Shown here: one piece after another, positions 47,189 through 56,274 of the stretch | How the letters are laid out: every line of letters begins with the position of its first letter | Numbering within the stretch: the first letter of the stretch is position 1 | Assembly (NCBI RefSeq): GCF_004791165.1 | Contig: NZ_SRUZ01000002.1 | Coordinates: forward strand, 62,001-126,000 | Direction of reading: 5' to 3' | Length of the DNA stretch: 64,000 nt | From: Mesorhizobium sp. M8A.F.Ca.ET.218.01.1.1 | Lineage (GTDB): Bacteria > Pseudomonadota > Alphaproteobacteria > Rhizobiales > Rhizobiaceae | Translations under genes and position numbers: made by a program | Notes under the pieces: model-generated | The model's database searches: none | The model's input: only the letters and a program-made list of their open reading frames with translations | What the model was told of the DNA's origin: nothing

Positions 47189-49069
47189 ATGGAGCATGCG
47201 ATCTATCTCGTTACGCTGGTCGGCACGGCGCTTGTTGTCGCCGCCGCGTTTTCGAGCCTGATCGCCTTCCGCTTCGGCGCCCCCCTCCTGCTCCTGTTTC
47301 TGTGCATCGGGCTCGCCACCGGAACCGACGGCCTCGGCATCCAGTTCGACAACGCCCGTATCGCCTATTTTGCCGGCTCACTGGCGCTCGCCGTCATTCT
47401 GTTCGATTCCGGTTTCGGCACGCCGCTCAACGCATTGCGGCAGGCGGCAGGACCGGCCCTGTCGCTGGCGACCTTCGGCGTGCTTCTCACCACCGGCCTG
47501 TTCGGCGCCGCCGCCTACTATCTGCTCGATCTCAGCTGGCTGGAATCCTTCCTGCTCGGTGCCGCCGTCGCCTCGACCGACGCGGCGGCGGTGTTCTTCC
47601 TGCTGCGCGCCGGCGAGATCAATCTGCGCGAGCGCGTGCGCTCCACGCTCGAGGTGGAATCGGGCACCAACGATCCGATCGCCATCTTCCTGACCATCAC
47701 GCTGGTCGAGATCATCGCCGCCCACGCCAATCCCGAAGCCAATGTCCTGGTCACCAACCTGATCCTCGGCTTCCTCGTCAACATGGGCCTCGGCGCCATC
47801 GTCGGCGTGCTTGGCGGCCTCGCCATCGTACGCCTGGTCGATCGGCTCAACCTCGACCATGGCCTGCTGCCGATCTTCGTGCTGACCCTGTCGCTGATGG
47901 TCTTCGCGGCCGCCGGCGCGATTGGCGGCTCGGGCTTCCTGGCGGTCTATATCGCCGGGCTCATCGCAGGCAATTCCGACATCCGCGCCGTCACCATCCT
48001 GAAGCGCTTCCAGGACGGCATGTCGTGGCTGGCGCAGATCATCATGTTCCTCATCCTCGGCCTGTTCGCCACGCCCTCGCAATTTCCGGCGATCATGGTG
48101 CCTGCGATAGCGCTTGGCCTGTTCCTGATGTTCATTGCCAGACCTGTCGCCGTGTGGCTCTGCCTGATCCCATTCCGCCTGCCGCGTCCCGAAGTCGCCT
48201 TCGTCTCCTGGGTCGGCCTGCGCGGCGCCGTCTCGATCCTGCTCGCCATCACACCGCTGCTCGGCGGGCTGGAGAACGGCCGCACCATCTTCAACGCCGC
48301 CTTCATCATCGTTCTGGTGTCGCTGGTCATCCAGGGCTGGACGGTCGGCCCGCTGGCGCGTCGCCTCGGTCTGATCGTGCCGGCGCGGCTCGGACCGCTG
48401 GACAAGGTCGAACTGGAACTGCCCGGCTCCGCGCATCACGAACTCCTTGCCTATCGTGTGGCGCCGGGCAGTCCGGTGGCGCGCGGCGAGCGCATCCCGC
48501 GCTGGGCGCGGCCCTCGCTGGTGCTGCGTGACGGCCGTTCGATGCGTTTCCAGGACATGGGCCGGCTCGCCGCCGGCGATCAGGTCTACATCTTCGTGCC
48601 CGACCGCTATCCGCGCCTGCTCGACAAGCTGTTTGCCAGCCGCGCCGTGGTCGACCCGGAGGATGCCGATTTCTTCGGTGCCTTCGCCGTCGATCCGGCG
48701 CGTTCCGCAGCCGAACTGGAAGCCGCCTATGCGCCCGGTCTCACCGAGGCCGAGCAGAAACAGACCGTCGGCGCGCTGGTCACAGCGCGGCTCGGCGGCC
48801 ATGCCGAATATGCCGACCGCGTGCTGCTCGGCCCGATCGAACTGATCGTCAGGGATGTCGACGACAAGGGCAGGATCACGGGTCTGGGCCTCTCCTTCGA
48901 GCCGACCGCGCCGGTTGCGCGCGTGCCGGTCTTCCTCAGCGCCGGCGAGATGGGCGACCGTCTGAGCGCCTTTATCCGCAACTGGCGCAAGCCGGCCGAG
49001 GCGCAGGTGGCGGCACAAGCGGATGACACCCCTGAGCCGCCGGTCGAGAAGGCATCGGTCGAACGCTGA
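47189..49069 (+). CDS. Potassium/proton antiporter of the CPA1 family (CvrA/NhaP2 type)
   Basis: The 626-residue protein has about twelve membrane helices with CPA1 core motifs (FDSGFGTPLNALR, GAAVASTDAAAVFFLL, LEVESGTNDPIAIFLTI, VGLRGAVSILLAI). A cytoplasmic regulatory part follows: a TrkA-C-like domain (about 400-480) and a CorC/HlyC-type domain (about 490-590). This matches the CvrA/NhaP2 layout, which exports K+ in exchange for protons and protects against osmotic or pH shifts. The C-terminal 30 residues are polar. It interrupts the central-carbon gene series. Confidence 0.85.
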   Translation: MEHAIYLVTLVGTALVVAAAFSSLIAFRFGAPLLLLFLCIGLATGTDGLGIQFDNARIAYFAGSLALAVILFDSGFGTPLNALRQAAGPALSLATFGVLLTTGLFGAAAYYLLDLSWLESFLLGAAVASTDAAAVFFLLRAGEINLRERVRSTLEVESGTNDPIAIFLTITLVEIIAAHANPEANVLVTNLILGFLVNMGLGAIVGVLGGLAIVRLVDRLNLDHGLLPIFVLTLSLMVFAAAGAIGGSGFLAVYIAGLIAGNSDIRAVTILKRFQDGMSWLAQIIMFLILGLFATPSQFPAIMVPAIALGLFLMFIARPVAVWLCLIPFRLPRPEVAFVSWVGLRGAVSILLAITPLLGGLENGRTIFNAAFIIVLVSLVIQGWTVGPLARRLGLIVPARLGPLDKVELELPGSAHHELLAYRVAPGSPVARGERIPRWARPSLVLRDGRSMRFQDMGRLAAGDQVYIFVPDRYPRLLDKLFASRAVVDPEDADFFGAFAVDPARSAAELEAAYAPGLTEAEQKQTVGALVTARLGGHAEYADRVLLGPIELIVRDVDDKGRITGLGLSFEPTAPVARVPVFLSAGEMGDRLSAFIRNWRKPAEAQVAAQADDTPEPPVEKASVER

Positions 49070-49228
49070 CTCGGGCGACCGTTTGCACCGCCCCCACATA
49101 CGCCGGAGTGGTATTCACGGACTATGTCCGCGCCGGTCTCAAAATTTCGCATCCGACCTCGGCCTAAGCCTTGCATCGCCGCCGATGCGGGGTATGGTCC
49201 CGGCGATTTTCAGACGAAAGGGACCGGC

Positions 49229-50425
49229 ATGGCTGCCTTCAAGACACTGGACGACATCGGCAACATAAGCGGCAAGCGCGTGCTGGTGCGCGTCGACCTC
49301 AACGTTCCCGTCGCCGACGGCAAGGTCACCGACGCCACCCGCATCGAGCGCATCGCGCCGACCATCGCCGAATTGTCCGGCAAGGGTGCCAAGGTCATCC
49401 TGCTCGCCCATTTCGGCCGGCCCAAGGATGGCCCCTCGGCCGAATTCTCGCTGGAGCCGATCGCCAGGGCCACCGCGCAGGTGCTCGGCCGCCCCGTCGG
49501 CTTCGCCTCCGATTGCGTCGGCGACACGGCGGGCAGCGCTGTCGCCGCCATGGACAAGGGCGACGTGCTGCTGCTCGAAAACACCCGCTTCTACAAGGCC
49601 GAGGAGAAGAACGATCCCGCCTTTGCCGAACAGCTCGCCGCCAATGGCGACATCTTCGTCAACGACGCCTTTTCGGCGGCCCACCGGGCGCACGCCTCGA
49701 CGGAAGGGCTGGCGCGCCTGCTGCCATCCTTTGCCGGCCGCACCATGCAGGCCGAACTCGAGGCGCTGGAGAAGGGCCTGGGCAATCCGGTGCGTCCGGT
49801 CGTCGCCATCGTCGGTGGCGCCAAGGTCTCGACCAAGATCGACCTGTTAATGAACCTGGTGAAGAAAGTCGACGCGCTGGTTATCGGTGGCGGCATGGCC
49901 AACACCTTCCTCGCCGCGCGCGGCACCGATGTCGGCAAGTCGCTTTGCGAGCATGACCTGGCCCCGACCGCCAAGCAGATCATGATCGAGGCCGCCGAAG
50001 CCGGCTGCGCCATCATCCTGCCGGTCGACGGCGTCGTCGCCAAGCAGTTCAAGGCGGGCGCCGCCTGCGAGACCGTCGCCATCTCCGACGTGCCGGCCGA
50101 CGGCATGATCCTCGATGTCGGCGCCAAGACCGTGACGACGATCGGAGAGTGGATCGACCGCGCGGCGACGCTGGTCTGGAACGGTCCGCTCGGCGCCTTC
50201 GAGATCGAGCCGTTCGATCACGCCACGGTGGCGGCGGCCAAACATGCGGCCGCGCGCACAAAGGCCGGCAAGCTGGTCTCGGTCGCCGGCGGCGGCGATA
50301 CGGTGGCGGCGCTCAACCATGCCGGTGTCGCCGACGACTTCACCTATGTCTCGACCGCCGGCGGCGCCTTCCTGGAGTGGATGGAAGGCAAGCCGTTGCC
50401 CGGCGTCGACGTGCTGAAGCGCTGA
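49229..50425 (+). CDS. pgk: Phosphoglycerate kinase
   Basis: The 398-residue protein has the N-domain substrate motifs [12 protein letters not shown] and LAHFGRPK, the arginine loop segment [23 protein letters not shown], and the C-domain nucleotide motifs [10 protein letters not shown] and [13 protein letters not shown]. It transfers phosphate between 1,3-bisphosphoglycerate and ADP. The ATG at 49229 follows GAAAGGGA; the longer frame to 49124 is less likely. Confidence 0.96.
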   Translation: MAAFKTLDDIGNISGKRVLVRVDLNVPVADGKVTDATRIERIAPTIAELSGKGAKVILLAHFGRPKDGPSAEFSLEPIARATAQVLGRPVGFASDCVGDTAGSAVAAMDKGDVLLLENTRFYKAEEKNDPAFAEQLAANGDIFVNDAFSAAHRAHASTEGLARLLPSFAGRTMQAELEALEKGLGNPVRPVVAIVGGAKVSTKIDLLMNLVKKVDALVIGGGMANTFLAARGTDVGKSLCEHDLAPTAKQIMIEAAEAGCAIILPVDGVVAKQFKAGAACETVAISDVPADGMILDVGAKTVTTIGEWIDRAATLVWNGPLGAFEIEPFDHATVAAAKHAAARTKAGKLVSVAGGGDTVAALNHAGVADDFTYVSTAGGAFLEWMEGKPLPGVDVLKR

Positions 50426-50573
50426 AGCGTTCGGCCGCTCCCCGGCAATTCGATCAACTCGAAGGGAGCCGGCGGCGGCGCCGGCGACTTTCAATCGATT
50501 CGAGCTTTCCGGCGTCATTCCTTTGGCGGTAGTGTTCTGCTAGGCGCAGATCAACCGGTTCAGGAGAAGCAGA

Positions 50574-51599
50574 ATGAGCGAACGTCTCGAAGACATTGCC
50601 GCCGCGATCGTGGCCAACGGCAAGGGCCTCTTGGCCGCCGACGAAAGCTCCGGCACCATCAAGAAGCGCTTCGACGTCATCGGCGTCGAATCGACCGCCG
50701 ACAGCCGCCGCGACTACCGCGAGATGATGTTCCGCTCCAGGGACGCGATGACCAAGTACATTTCCGGCGTCATCCTCTATGACGAGACCATCCGCCAGAA
50801 GGCCGCCGACGGCACGCCTCTGGTCGACATCATCAAGGCATCAGGCGCCATTCCCGGCATCAAGGTCGATGCCGGCGCCAAGCCGCTGGCCGGCTTTCCC
50901 GGCGACACCGTCACCGAAGGCCTCGACGGCCTGCGCGAACGGCTTGCCGACTATTACAAGCTCGGCGCCCGCTTCGCCAAATGGCGTGCGGTGATCGACA
51001 TCGACACCGCCAGGGGCGTCCCCTCGGCCACCTCGATCGGCGCGAACACCCATGCGCTCGCCCGCTATGCCGCCCTTTGCCAGGAAGCCGGCATCGTGCC
51101 GATCGTCGAGCCTGAAGTGCTGATGGACGGCGCCCACGACATCGGCACCTGTTACGAGGTTTCCAAGGCGACGCTGACAAGGCTCTACGACGAACTCCAC
51201 GCGGCCCGCGTCGTGCTTGAAGGCACGATCCTGAAGCCGAACATGGTCCTGTCGGGCAAGAAGTCGGGCATCGTGGACAGTCCCGAGCAAGTCGCCGAAA
51301 AGACCATAAAGCTGTTCCGCGAGACGGTGCCGGCGGCGGTACCGGGCATCGCCTTCCTCTCCGGCGGCCAGGAGGACGAGGAGGCGACCGCCAACCTCAA
51401 CGCCATCAACGCCATCGGTCCGCACCCGTGGAAGCTGACCTTCTCCTACGGCCGCGCGCTGCAGGCGGCGCCGCAGAAGGCCTGGAGCGGCAAGGCGTCC
51501 AACATCGCCGCCGGCCAGGCCGCCTTCACCCACCGCGCCCATATGAACCATCTGGCCGCACTCGGCAAATGGAAGGCGAGCCTGGAACAGGCTGCCTGA
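50574..51599 (+). CDS. fba: Class I fructose-bisphosphate aldolase
   Basis: The 341-residue TIM-barrel protein has the class I pattern LLAADESSGTIKKRF, FAKWRAVIDI, IVPIVEPEVLMDG, the Schiff-base Lys in LEGTILKPNMVLSG and FLSGGQ. No metal-dependent class II motifs are present. It splits fructose 1,6-bisphosphate. Rhizobiales often use class I as their main or second aldolase. It is 148 bases from pgk and followed by a strong terminator. Confidence 0.95.
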   Translation: MSERLEDIAAAIVANGKGLLAADESSGTIKKRFDVIGVESTADSRRDYREMMFRSRDAMTKYISGVILYDETIRQKAADGTPLVDIIKASGAIPGIKVDAGAKPLAGFPGDTVTEGLDGLRERLADYYKLGARFAKWRAVIDIDTARGVPSATSIGANTHALARYAALCQEAGIVPIVEPEVLMDGAHDIGTCYEVSKATLTRLYDELHAARVVLEGTILKPNMVLSGKKSGIVDSPEQVAEKTIKLFRETVPAAVPGIAFLSGGQEDEEATANLNAINAIGPHPWKLTFSYGRALQAAPQKAWSGKASNIAAGQAAFTHRAHMNHLAALGKWKASLEQAA

Positions 51600-51624
51600 A
51601 GACCCCCTGCTATCCCTTCCCTTC

Positions 51625-51657
51625 AAACCCGGGCCGACGTGCCCGGGTTTTTTGTTT
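51625..51657 (+). terminator. Rho-independent terminator after fba
   Basis: AAACCCGGGC (51625-51634) pairs perfectly with GCCCGGGTTT (51641-51650) around a six-base loop, followed by a T-rich tail. Confidence 0.92.
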
Positions 51658-51777
51658 TGGCGCGCCGGCCTTGGGGCCAGGCATTCGCATTCTTATTTCC
51701 TCTGGGCATTCCTGGCAGCGGCGATGTCGGCTCGCGCCCATCCCGTACGTCCTTGGGGTGCAGACAGGGAGAAGTTC

Positions 51778-52515
51778 ATGCATCGCAACAAGGTCGTTTC
51801 GCGCGAAGACTGGTTCGAGGCCCACAAGGCACATCTAAACCGCGAGAAGGAACTGACGCGGTTACGCGAACGCGTTGCGGCCGAGCGGCGGCAGCTACCC
51901 TGGCTGAAGGTGCGGAAGGATTATGTCTTCGAGACGGAACACGGACCAAAGAAACTGGCCGATCTCTTCGCCGGCCGCAGCCAGCTGATCGTCTACCACT
52001 TCGTGTTCGCGCCGGGCTCGACGCATCACTGCGAGAGCTGTGCCTTCGTCGCCGATCACATCGACGGCGCCAACCAGCATCTCAGGCATCATGACGTGTC
52101 GCTTGTCGTGATCGCGCGCGCGCCGCTCGCCGAGCTGCTGCCTTACAAGCAGCGCATGGGATGGAAATTCGACTGGGTGTCCTCCTATGCCTCGGATTTC
52201 AACTTCGACATGCAGGTCTCCTTCACCGACAGGCAGATCGCCTCCGGCGAAGCCGTCTATAATTTCGAGACACCGGTATCGACGTCGAAGGACCTGCCTG
52301 GCACCACTGTCTTCTACAGGGAGGAAGCCGGTGACATCTTCCTGACCTTCATGTCGCGCGCCCGTGGCAGCGAGCAGTTCATCGGCGCCTATCAATATCT
52401 CGACATGGCGCCGAAAGGCCGTGGCGAGACCGGCCCCTATGGCACTTCGATGGACTGGGTGCGGTTGCACGACGACTATGGAAACAGGTCGCGGCAGGAC
52501 GACGCTTGCCCCTAG
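51778..52515 (+). CDS. DUF899 thioredoxin-like protein
   Basis: The 245-residue protein has the DUF899 pattern: an N-terminal helix (REDWFEAHKAHLNREKELTRLRE), RRQLPWLKVRKDYVFETEHGPKKLADLF, YHFVFAPGSTHHCESCAFVADHIDGANQHL with a CxxC, and VSSYASDFNFDMQVSF. These proteins have a thioredoxin/peroxiredoxin-like fold of unknown function; the CESC may be redox-active. The ATG at 51778 has GGGAGAAG upstream. Confidence 0.88.
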   Translation: MHRNKVVSREDWFEAHKAHLNREKELTRLRERVAAERRQLPWLKVRKDYVFETEHGPKKLADLFAGRSQLIVYHFVFAPGSTHHCESCAFVADHIDGANQHLRHHDVSLVVIARAPLAELLPYKQRMGWKFDWVSSYASDFNFDMQVSFTDRQIASGEAVYNFETPVSTSKDLPGTTVFYREEAGDIFLTFMSRARGSEQFIGAYQYLDMAPKGRGETGPYGTSMDWVRLHDDYGNRSRQDDACP

Positions 52516-52516
52516 G

Positions 52517-52571
52517 GCAATTTCAGAAAAAGCGTGAAACGGTTTCCCGTCCGGAATTGCGCCAAAACAAA
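52517..52571. repeat. Short palindromic intergenic repeat
   Basis: GCAATT (52517-52522) and AATTGC (52555-52560) bracket GTGAAACGGTTTCCCGTCC, and CCAAAACAAAGG follows. This resembles a short repeat commonly scattered between Mesorhizobium genes. Confidence 0.5.
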
Positions 52572-52652
52572 GGGCATGGGTCGATGAGGCGGGATCCGTT
52601 CACGCCGATCAAAACATGCGCTAAGGCTGCCTCGTCATTTCACGGTATTGCC

Positions 52653-53366
52653 ATGCGTTTCCCGACCATCCTCACCTGGCTCGCCTTCCCGGTCTATGTC
52701 TGGCAGGGGTTGGGCGTGCGCCGCCGCACCTCGCGCATGCTGCCGGCGCAAGGCCCGGTCATGCACGAGATCTCGGGCCAGGCCCCGGTGATGTCGCTGC
52801 TGGTCCTGGGCGATTCCTCCGCCGCGTCGGTCGGCATCGGCAATTCCGAAAACGGCCTTGCCGCGCAGCTCGCCGTGCTGATTGCGCAGCGCACGGGCAG
52901 CGCTGTGCGCTGGCGTGCCGCCGGCTTCAATTCGGCGACATCTGGCCAGATCCGCGACCATGTCCTGCCCAATTTGTCGGCCGATCCGTGGACGCATATC
53001 ATGCTCGCCATCGGCACCAACGACACCAAGAATTTTCATTCCGTGCCGCGCTTCAAGAAGGAGTTCGGCGGCCTGCTCTACGCGCTGCGCGCCAAATGGC
53101 CGGAGGCGCGCGTGGTATGGTCGCCGGTGCTGGAGTTCACGCGCGCGCCGGCCATGCCGTCGCTGCTCGGCAAGATCCTCGAGGTCCGCGCCACCGCGAT
53201 GAACCGGATGGGCGAACGCCTCTGCCTGGAACGCGGCGCGGTGCCAGCGCCGCGCCTGCCGATCACCAACCCTGAAGCCGGTTTTGCCTCCGACGGGTTC
53301 CATGCCTCGGAGGCCGGCTACCGGGCCTGGGCGGAACATCTCGTCGGCCCTGTGCTTGGCGACTGA
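52653..53366 (+). CDS. SGNH/GDSL-family hydrolase
   Basis: The 237-residue protein has an N-terminal hydrophobic segment (residues 4-20, possibly a signal anchor), block I SLLVLGDSSAASVG with nucleophile Ser55, the Gly/Asn region AGFNSATSGQIRDH, block III IGTNDTKNF and the Asp-x-x-His in SDGFHASEAGYRAWAE. It is an esterase or lipase of the SGNH type; the substrate is unknown. The ATG at 52653 begins the hydrophobic segment, while the longer frame to 52506 starts inside a repeat. Confidence 0.87.
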   Translation: MRFPTILTWLAFPVYVWQGLGVRRRTSRMLPAQGPVMHEISGQAPVMSLLVLGDSSAASVGIGNSENGLAAQLAVLIAQRTGSAVRWRAAGFNSATSGQIRDHVLPNLSADPWTHIMLAIGTNDTKNFHSVPRFKKEFGGLLYALRAKWPEARVVWSPVLEFTRAPAMPSLLGKILEVRATAMNRMGERLCLERGAVPAPRLPITNPEAGFASDGFHASEAGYRAWAEHLVGPVLGD

Positions 53367-53393
53367 ATATCTATGGCCAGGCGGCGCGACAGC

Positions 53394-53555
53394 TTAGGTC
53401 AAATGCCCGAGCACGGCCGCCAGCGAAATCGCCGCCATGGCAAGAAGCGCCAATTTCCAGAAATCGCCGCGTCGCCTGAGCCCGGGCCAACCGAGCGGCT
53501 TGATGAGCTGGATCACCATGAACCCGACGATGACAAGGGCGAGGAGTTTCGTCAT
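53394..53555 (-). CDS. Small membrane protein, 53 residues
   Basis: MTKLLALVIVGFMVIQLIKP is a first hydrophobic helix, followed by a basic loop (GWPGLRRRGDFWK) and a second helix (LALLAMAAISLAAVLGHLT). AAAGG lies upstream of the ATG. The two-helix hairpin with a positive loop (cytoplasmic) is plausible for a real gene in Rhizobiales. The family is unrecognised. It is convergent with the SGNH hydrolase gene. Confidence 0.6.
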   Translation of the reverse strand: MTKLLALVIVGFMVIQLIKPLGWPGLRRRGDFWKLALLAMAAISLAAVLGHLT

Positions 53556-53672
53556 GCCGCCTTTGACCAGCAACGCCGTCACCTGTCAAAGCGGTTTCGC
53601 TCGGTCTCCGGGAAAGAAAGACGCCGCGATCCAGAACCGGAACGCGGCGCCCGCACCTAACCGCGCAACGAT

Positions 53673-54626
53673 CTACTTCAGCGGCTTGAGGCCAGCCTCG
53701 ATCGAAGCGCGTTTTGCCTCCAGGAACGGCGGCAGGGCAAGGCTTTCGCCGAGCGTTTCCAGCGGCTCGTCGGCGGTGAACCCCGGCCCGTCGGTGGCGA
53801 TCTCGAACAGGATGCCGTTCGACTCACGGAAATAGAGCGAGCGGAAGTAGTAACGCTCGACCTCGCCGCTCGACGGCAGACGGAATTCGGCAAGACGCGC
53901 CGTCCATTGATGGAGCGTCTCCTGGTCGGGCGCCCTGAAGGCGACGTGGTGAACCGCACCGGCGCCTTGCCTTGCGGGCGCCAGCCCGGGCTGCACGGCG
54001 ACATGAAGCTCCGCCGCCGGCCCGCCCGCGCCCATTTCGAAGACGCGGACCTGGCCCTCGCCGTCCGGCGAGGCATAGTCGCGTACCTTGCGCATGTTCA
54101 TCACCCTGGTCAGCACCGCCTCGGTGTTGGTGATATCGGGAACACTGATGACGATTGGCCCGAGCCCGCGGATCTGATGTCCGGCCGGCACCGTGCTTTG
54201 CGCCCAGGGATGGCTGCCGCCCTTTCCGTCATCGCTGACGAGCCGCAGGCGCTGGCCTTCGGGGTCTTCGAAATCCAGCGACTTGTAGCCACCGATATCA
54301 GCGATCTCTCCTGTCACGATACCTTCGCTGGCAAGGTGCTGCTTCCACCAGGCAAGGCTCTCCTGGCTGCCGACCCTGAGGCTGGTCCGCGCGATGCTGT
54401 GCGTGCCACGCCGTTCGCGGCCGACCGGCCAGTCGAAGAAGGTCAGGTCCGTACCCGGTGTTGCCTCGCCGTCGGCATAAAAGAGATGGTAAGCCGAGGT
54501 ATCGTCCTGGTTCACCGTTTTCTTGACGAGCCGCAGGCCCAGCACCTTTGTGTAAAAGTGCAGATTGCCGGGCGCATTGGCGGTGATGGCGGTCAGATGG
54601 TGAATTCCTGTCAGTTGCATGCTCAT
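53673..54626 (-). CDS. Ring-cleaving VOC-family dioxygenase (intact paralogue)
   Basis: The 317-residue protein has two VOC modules: QLTGIHHLTAITANAPGNLHFYTKVLGLRLVKKTVNQDD with a metal-ligand His, and KGAGAVHHVAFRAPDQETLHQW, with the C-terminal ligand Glu in SNGILFEIATDGPGF. This is the MhqO/ring-cleaving dioxygenase type (hydroquinone or thiol-conjugate handling). It is the complete relative of the frameshifted gene at the left edge. A palindromic operator lies about 200 bases upstream, shared with the divergent peptide gene, so control by the nearby WYL regulator is possible. Confidence 0.88.
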   Translation of the reverse strand: MSMQLTGIHHLTAITANAPGNLHFYTKVLGLRLVKKTVNQDDTSAYHLFYADGEATPGTDLTFFDWPVGRERRGTHSIARTSLRVGSQESLAWWKQHLASEGIVTGEIADIGGYKSLDFEDPEGQRLRLVSDDGKGGSHPWAQSTVPAGHQIRGLGPIVISVPDITNTEAVLTRVMNMRKVRDYASPDGEGQVRVFEMGAGGPAAELHVAVQPGLAPARQGAGAVHHVAFRAPDQETLHQWTARLAEFRLPSSGEVERYYFRSLYFRESNGILFEIATDGPGFTADEPLETLGESLALPPFLEAKRASIEAGLKPLK

Positions 54627-54822
54627 GGTCGTCTCCCTGTTTTTGGGGAAGAATTTTCTCCTTTCATATCAGAACTCCGGTCGTCCCGCTTAAGGCCGCC
54701 TGTCCCGACAGTTTGTCGCCAGGCGATGAACAATACGGCCAGATTGGCTGATCTTGGTGAACGACCCGCACCCGCAGGACCTGCCATGACGAGAACGGAA
54801 CTGTCGCGATACGACCTGCCAT

Positions 54823-54848
54823 CCTCCTGACAGACTGCTGTCAGGAGG
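54823..54848. promoter_or_regulatory. Palindromic operator 1 (CCTCCTGACAG-N4-CTGTCAGGAGG)
   Basis: Two perfect 11-base inverted arms flank ACTG. It lies 42 bases before a small gene at 54890, over the likely -35/spacer, and between it and the divergent dioxygenase gene. The same arms recur at 55721-55748. Confidence 0.82.
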
Positions 54849-54889
54849 GGTATGCGATACTGCCTCCAGTTAGAGAGAGGAGATTGGTC

Positions 54890-55057
54890 ATGAACGGTTT
54901 TACCATTCTGCGTGGCATGCAGCACTATGTCGGCAAGATCCGCACGATGCGCAACGAGATCCGCACGCAGCGGTTCATGAACGCGCTGCCCGCCGACATT
55001 CGCAAGGATATCGGCTGGCCCGACATGTATGCCGAGCGTCGCCATCACGGCAATTGA
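54890..55057 (+). CDS. Small DUF1127-like protein, 55 residues
   Basis: The frame reads MNGFTILRGMQHYVGKIRTM, then a basic helix (NEIRTQRFMNA) and LPADIRKDIGWPDMYAERRH. The final LPxDIRKDIGW segment resembles the DUF1127 C-terminal motif. A strong ribosome binding site (GAGAGAGGAG) precedes the ATG, and the palindromic operator lies just upstream. It probably heads a transcription unit with the DJ-1 gene 82 bases downstream. The function is unknown; small Arg-rich DUF1127 proteins are often stress or RNA related. Confidence 0.75.
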   Translation: MNGFTILRGMQHYVGKIRTMRNEIRTQRFMNALPADIRKDIGWPDMYAERRHHGN

Positions 55058-55138
55058 GCAGAATTTTCAAGCCAGCGGTTGGAGGCTGACACGTCAGCAC
55101 CCAGATATCAGGTCCGGCGCGAGGGATGGAGCGAGCTC

Positions 55139-55729
55139 ATGCCCGAGAACAAGACAATCGGCTTCCTTTTCATCGAGGGCTTTGCCGACTGGGAATATGG
55201 GTTGCTGGCGGCCTCGGCGGTCGAGTGGTTCGGCGCTCGCGCCGTGTCGCTGACGCCGGGAGGCAAGCCGGTGACCGGAATCAGCGGTTTTCGCCTGACA
55301 CCGGACCGTTCGGCGGACGCCGATGACAATATCGATCTCGATGCCGTGGCCGTCATCGGTTCCGACCAGTGGGCGGGCAAGGCGCCGCCGGATGCTTCCG
55401 AACTGCTGACGGCCGTCGCGGCGCGCGGCGGTGTCGTTGGCGGCATTTGCGCCGGGACGCTGGCGCTGGCCCGAGCCGGCATGTTCGAGAAGGCCAGGCA
55501 TACCAGCAATGGCCGTGACTGGATCAACCGCCACGAAGCCGGCTATGCCGGCGACGGCAATTATCAGGACGTGCCGCACGCCGTGGCCGACGGCAGGATC
55601 GTCTCCGCGCCGGGCTCGGCGCCCGGCACCTTCGCTCTCGCCTTTCTGCGGACGCTCTATCCCGAAAAAGGCAGCGATCTCGCGCAGATGCGGACGCTGT
55701 TCGCCAAGGAGTATGCTGAAGCCTCCTGA
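55139..55729 (+). CDS. DJ-1/PfpI-family protein
   Basis: The 196-residue class I glutamine amidotransferase-like protein has the N-terminal strand TIGFLFIEGFADWEYGLL with the conserved Glu, and the nucleophile elbow GGICAGTLALARAG with Cys104. A His-containing HTSNGRDWINR follows. Members act as proteases, deglycases, amidases or redox chaperones; the exact reaction is not readable. The stop codon lies inside the second palindromic operator. It is in a unit with the DUF1127-like gene, likely under the same regulator. Confidence 0.85.
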   Translation: MPENKTIGFLFIEGFADWEYGLLAASAVEWFGARAVSLTPGGKPVTGISGFRLTPDRSADADDNIDLDAVAVIGSDQWAGKAPPDASELLTAVAARGGVVGGICAGTLALARAGMFEKARHTSNGRDWINRHEAGYAGDGNYQDVPHAVADGRIVSAPGSAPGTFALAFLRTLYPEKGSDLAQMRTLFAKEYAEAS

Positions 55730-55748
55730 CAGTATGCTGTCAGGAGGC
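55721..55748. promoter_or_regulatory. Palindromic operator 2 (same arms, TATG spacer)
   Basis: The inverted arms CCTCCTGACAG and CTGTCAGGAGG are identical to operator 1, with an extra outer G/C pair and a TATG spacer. It overlaps the DJ-1 gene stop and lies 47 bases before the next start. Confidence 0.82.
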
Positions 55749-55794
55749 GCGTGCGATGGTGACTGATGCGCATGGCCGGCCGAGAGGACGATCG

Positions 55795-56202
55795 ATGAAA
55801 AGCTGGAACGACAGGCTGAACACGCCTGGCATCAACGGCGTGAAACCAACGCCGCGCACGATGGGAGACGTCGTCGAGGGCCAGCCCATGCTGGTGCCAA
55901 CCGCGCGCCAGGTCCATGATTTCATCCGCTCGATTCCTGAAGGTGTCGAGATGGACGTTCGCGCGTTGCGCACCGCGCTCGCCATTGAGCACGGCGCCGA
56001 AGTGACATGCCCGGTCACCATAGGCTATCATCTGCGCACGGTCGCCGAGGCAGCTAAGGAGGATTTCGAGCGCGGCATGACGCTCCGCGACATCGCTCCC
56101 TTCTGGCGCGTGCTTGATTCGAGGACGCCGACAACGAGGAAACTGTCCTTCGGCGCGGAATTCGTTGCCGCGCAGCGTAAGCGCGAAGGGCTGAAACCGT
56201 AA
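55795..56202 (+). CDS. Conserved protein of unknown function, possible MGMT-like fold
   Basis: The 135-residue protein begins MKSWNDRLNTPGINGVKPTP and contains MLVPTARQVHDFIRSIPEGVEMDVRALRTALAIEHGAEVTCPVTIGYHLRTVAEAA and ITPFWRV-type ending (IAPFWRVLDSRTPTTRKLSFG). A conserved TCPVTxGxHLRT core and a basic C-terminus suggest nucleic-acid or substrate binding. It vaguely recalls the DNA-binding part of alkyltransferase-like proteins, but I am not sure. GAGAGGACGATCG precedes the ATG at 55795; an earlier in-frame ATG at 55756 is weaker. Operator 2 lies immediately upstream. Confidence 0.7.
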   Translation: MKSWNDRLNTPGINGVKPTPRTMGDVVEGQPMLVPTARQVHDFIRSIPEGVEMDVRALRTALAIEHGAEVTCPVTIGYHLRTVAEAAKEDFERGMTLRDIAPFWRVLDSRTPTTRKLSFGAEFVAAQRKREGLKP

Positions 56203-56274
56203 TGCATGTCATGTGGAAGTGGACCCGGTCCGGGAGCCACGGCATGCATGGGAAAGACACTGGGGAAGCAAACG

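Noticed and set aside
47378..49099. 573-codon minus-strand frame opposite the antiporter
   Set aside because: Rich in Asp/Arg/Glu/Gly as expected for antisense of membrane-protein codons, with no domain; the plus strand encodes a clear CPA1 antiporter.
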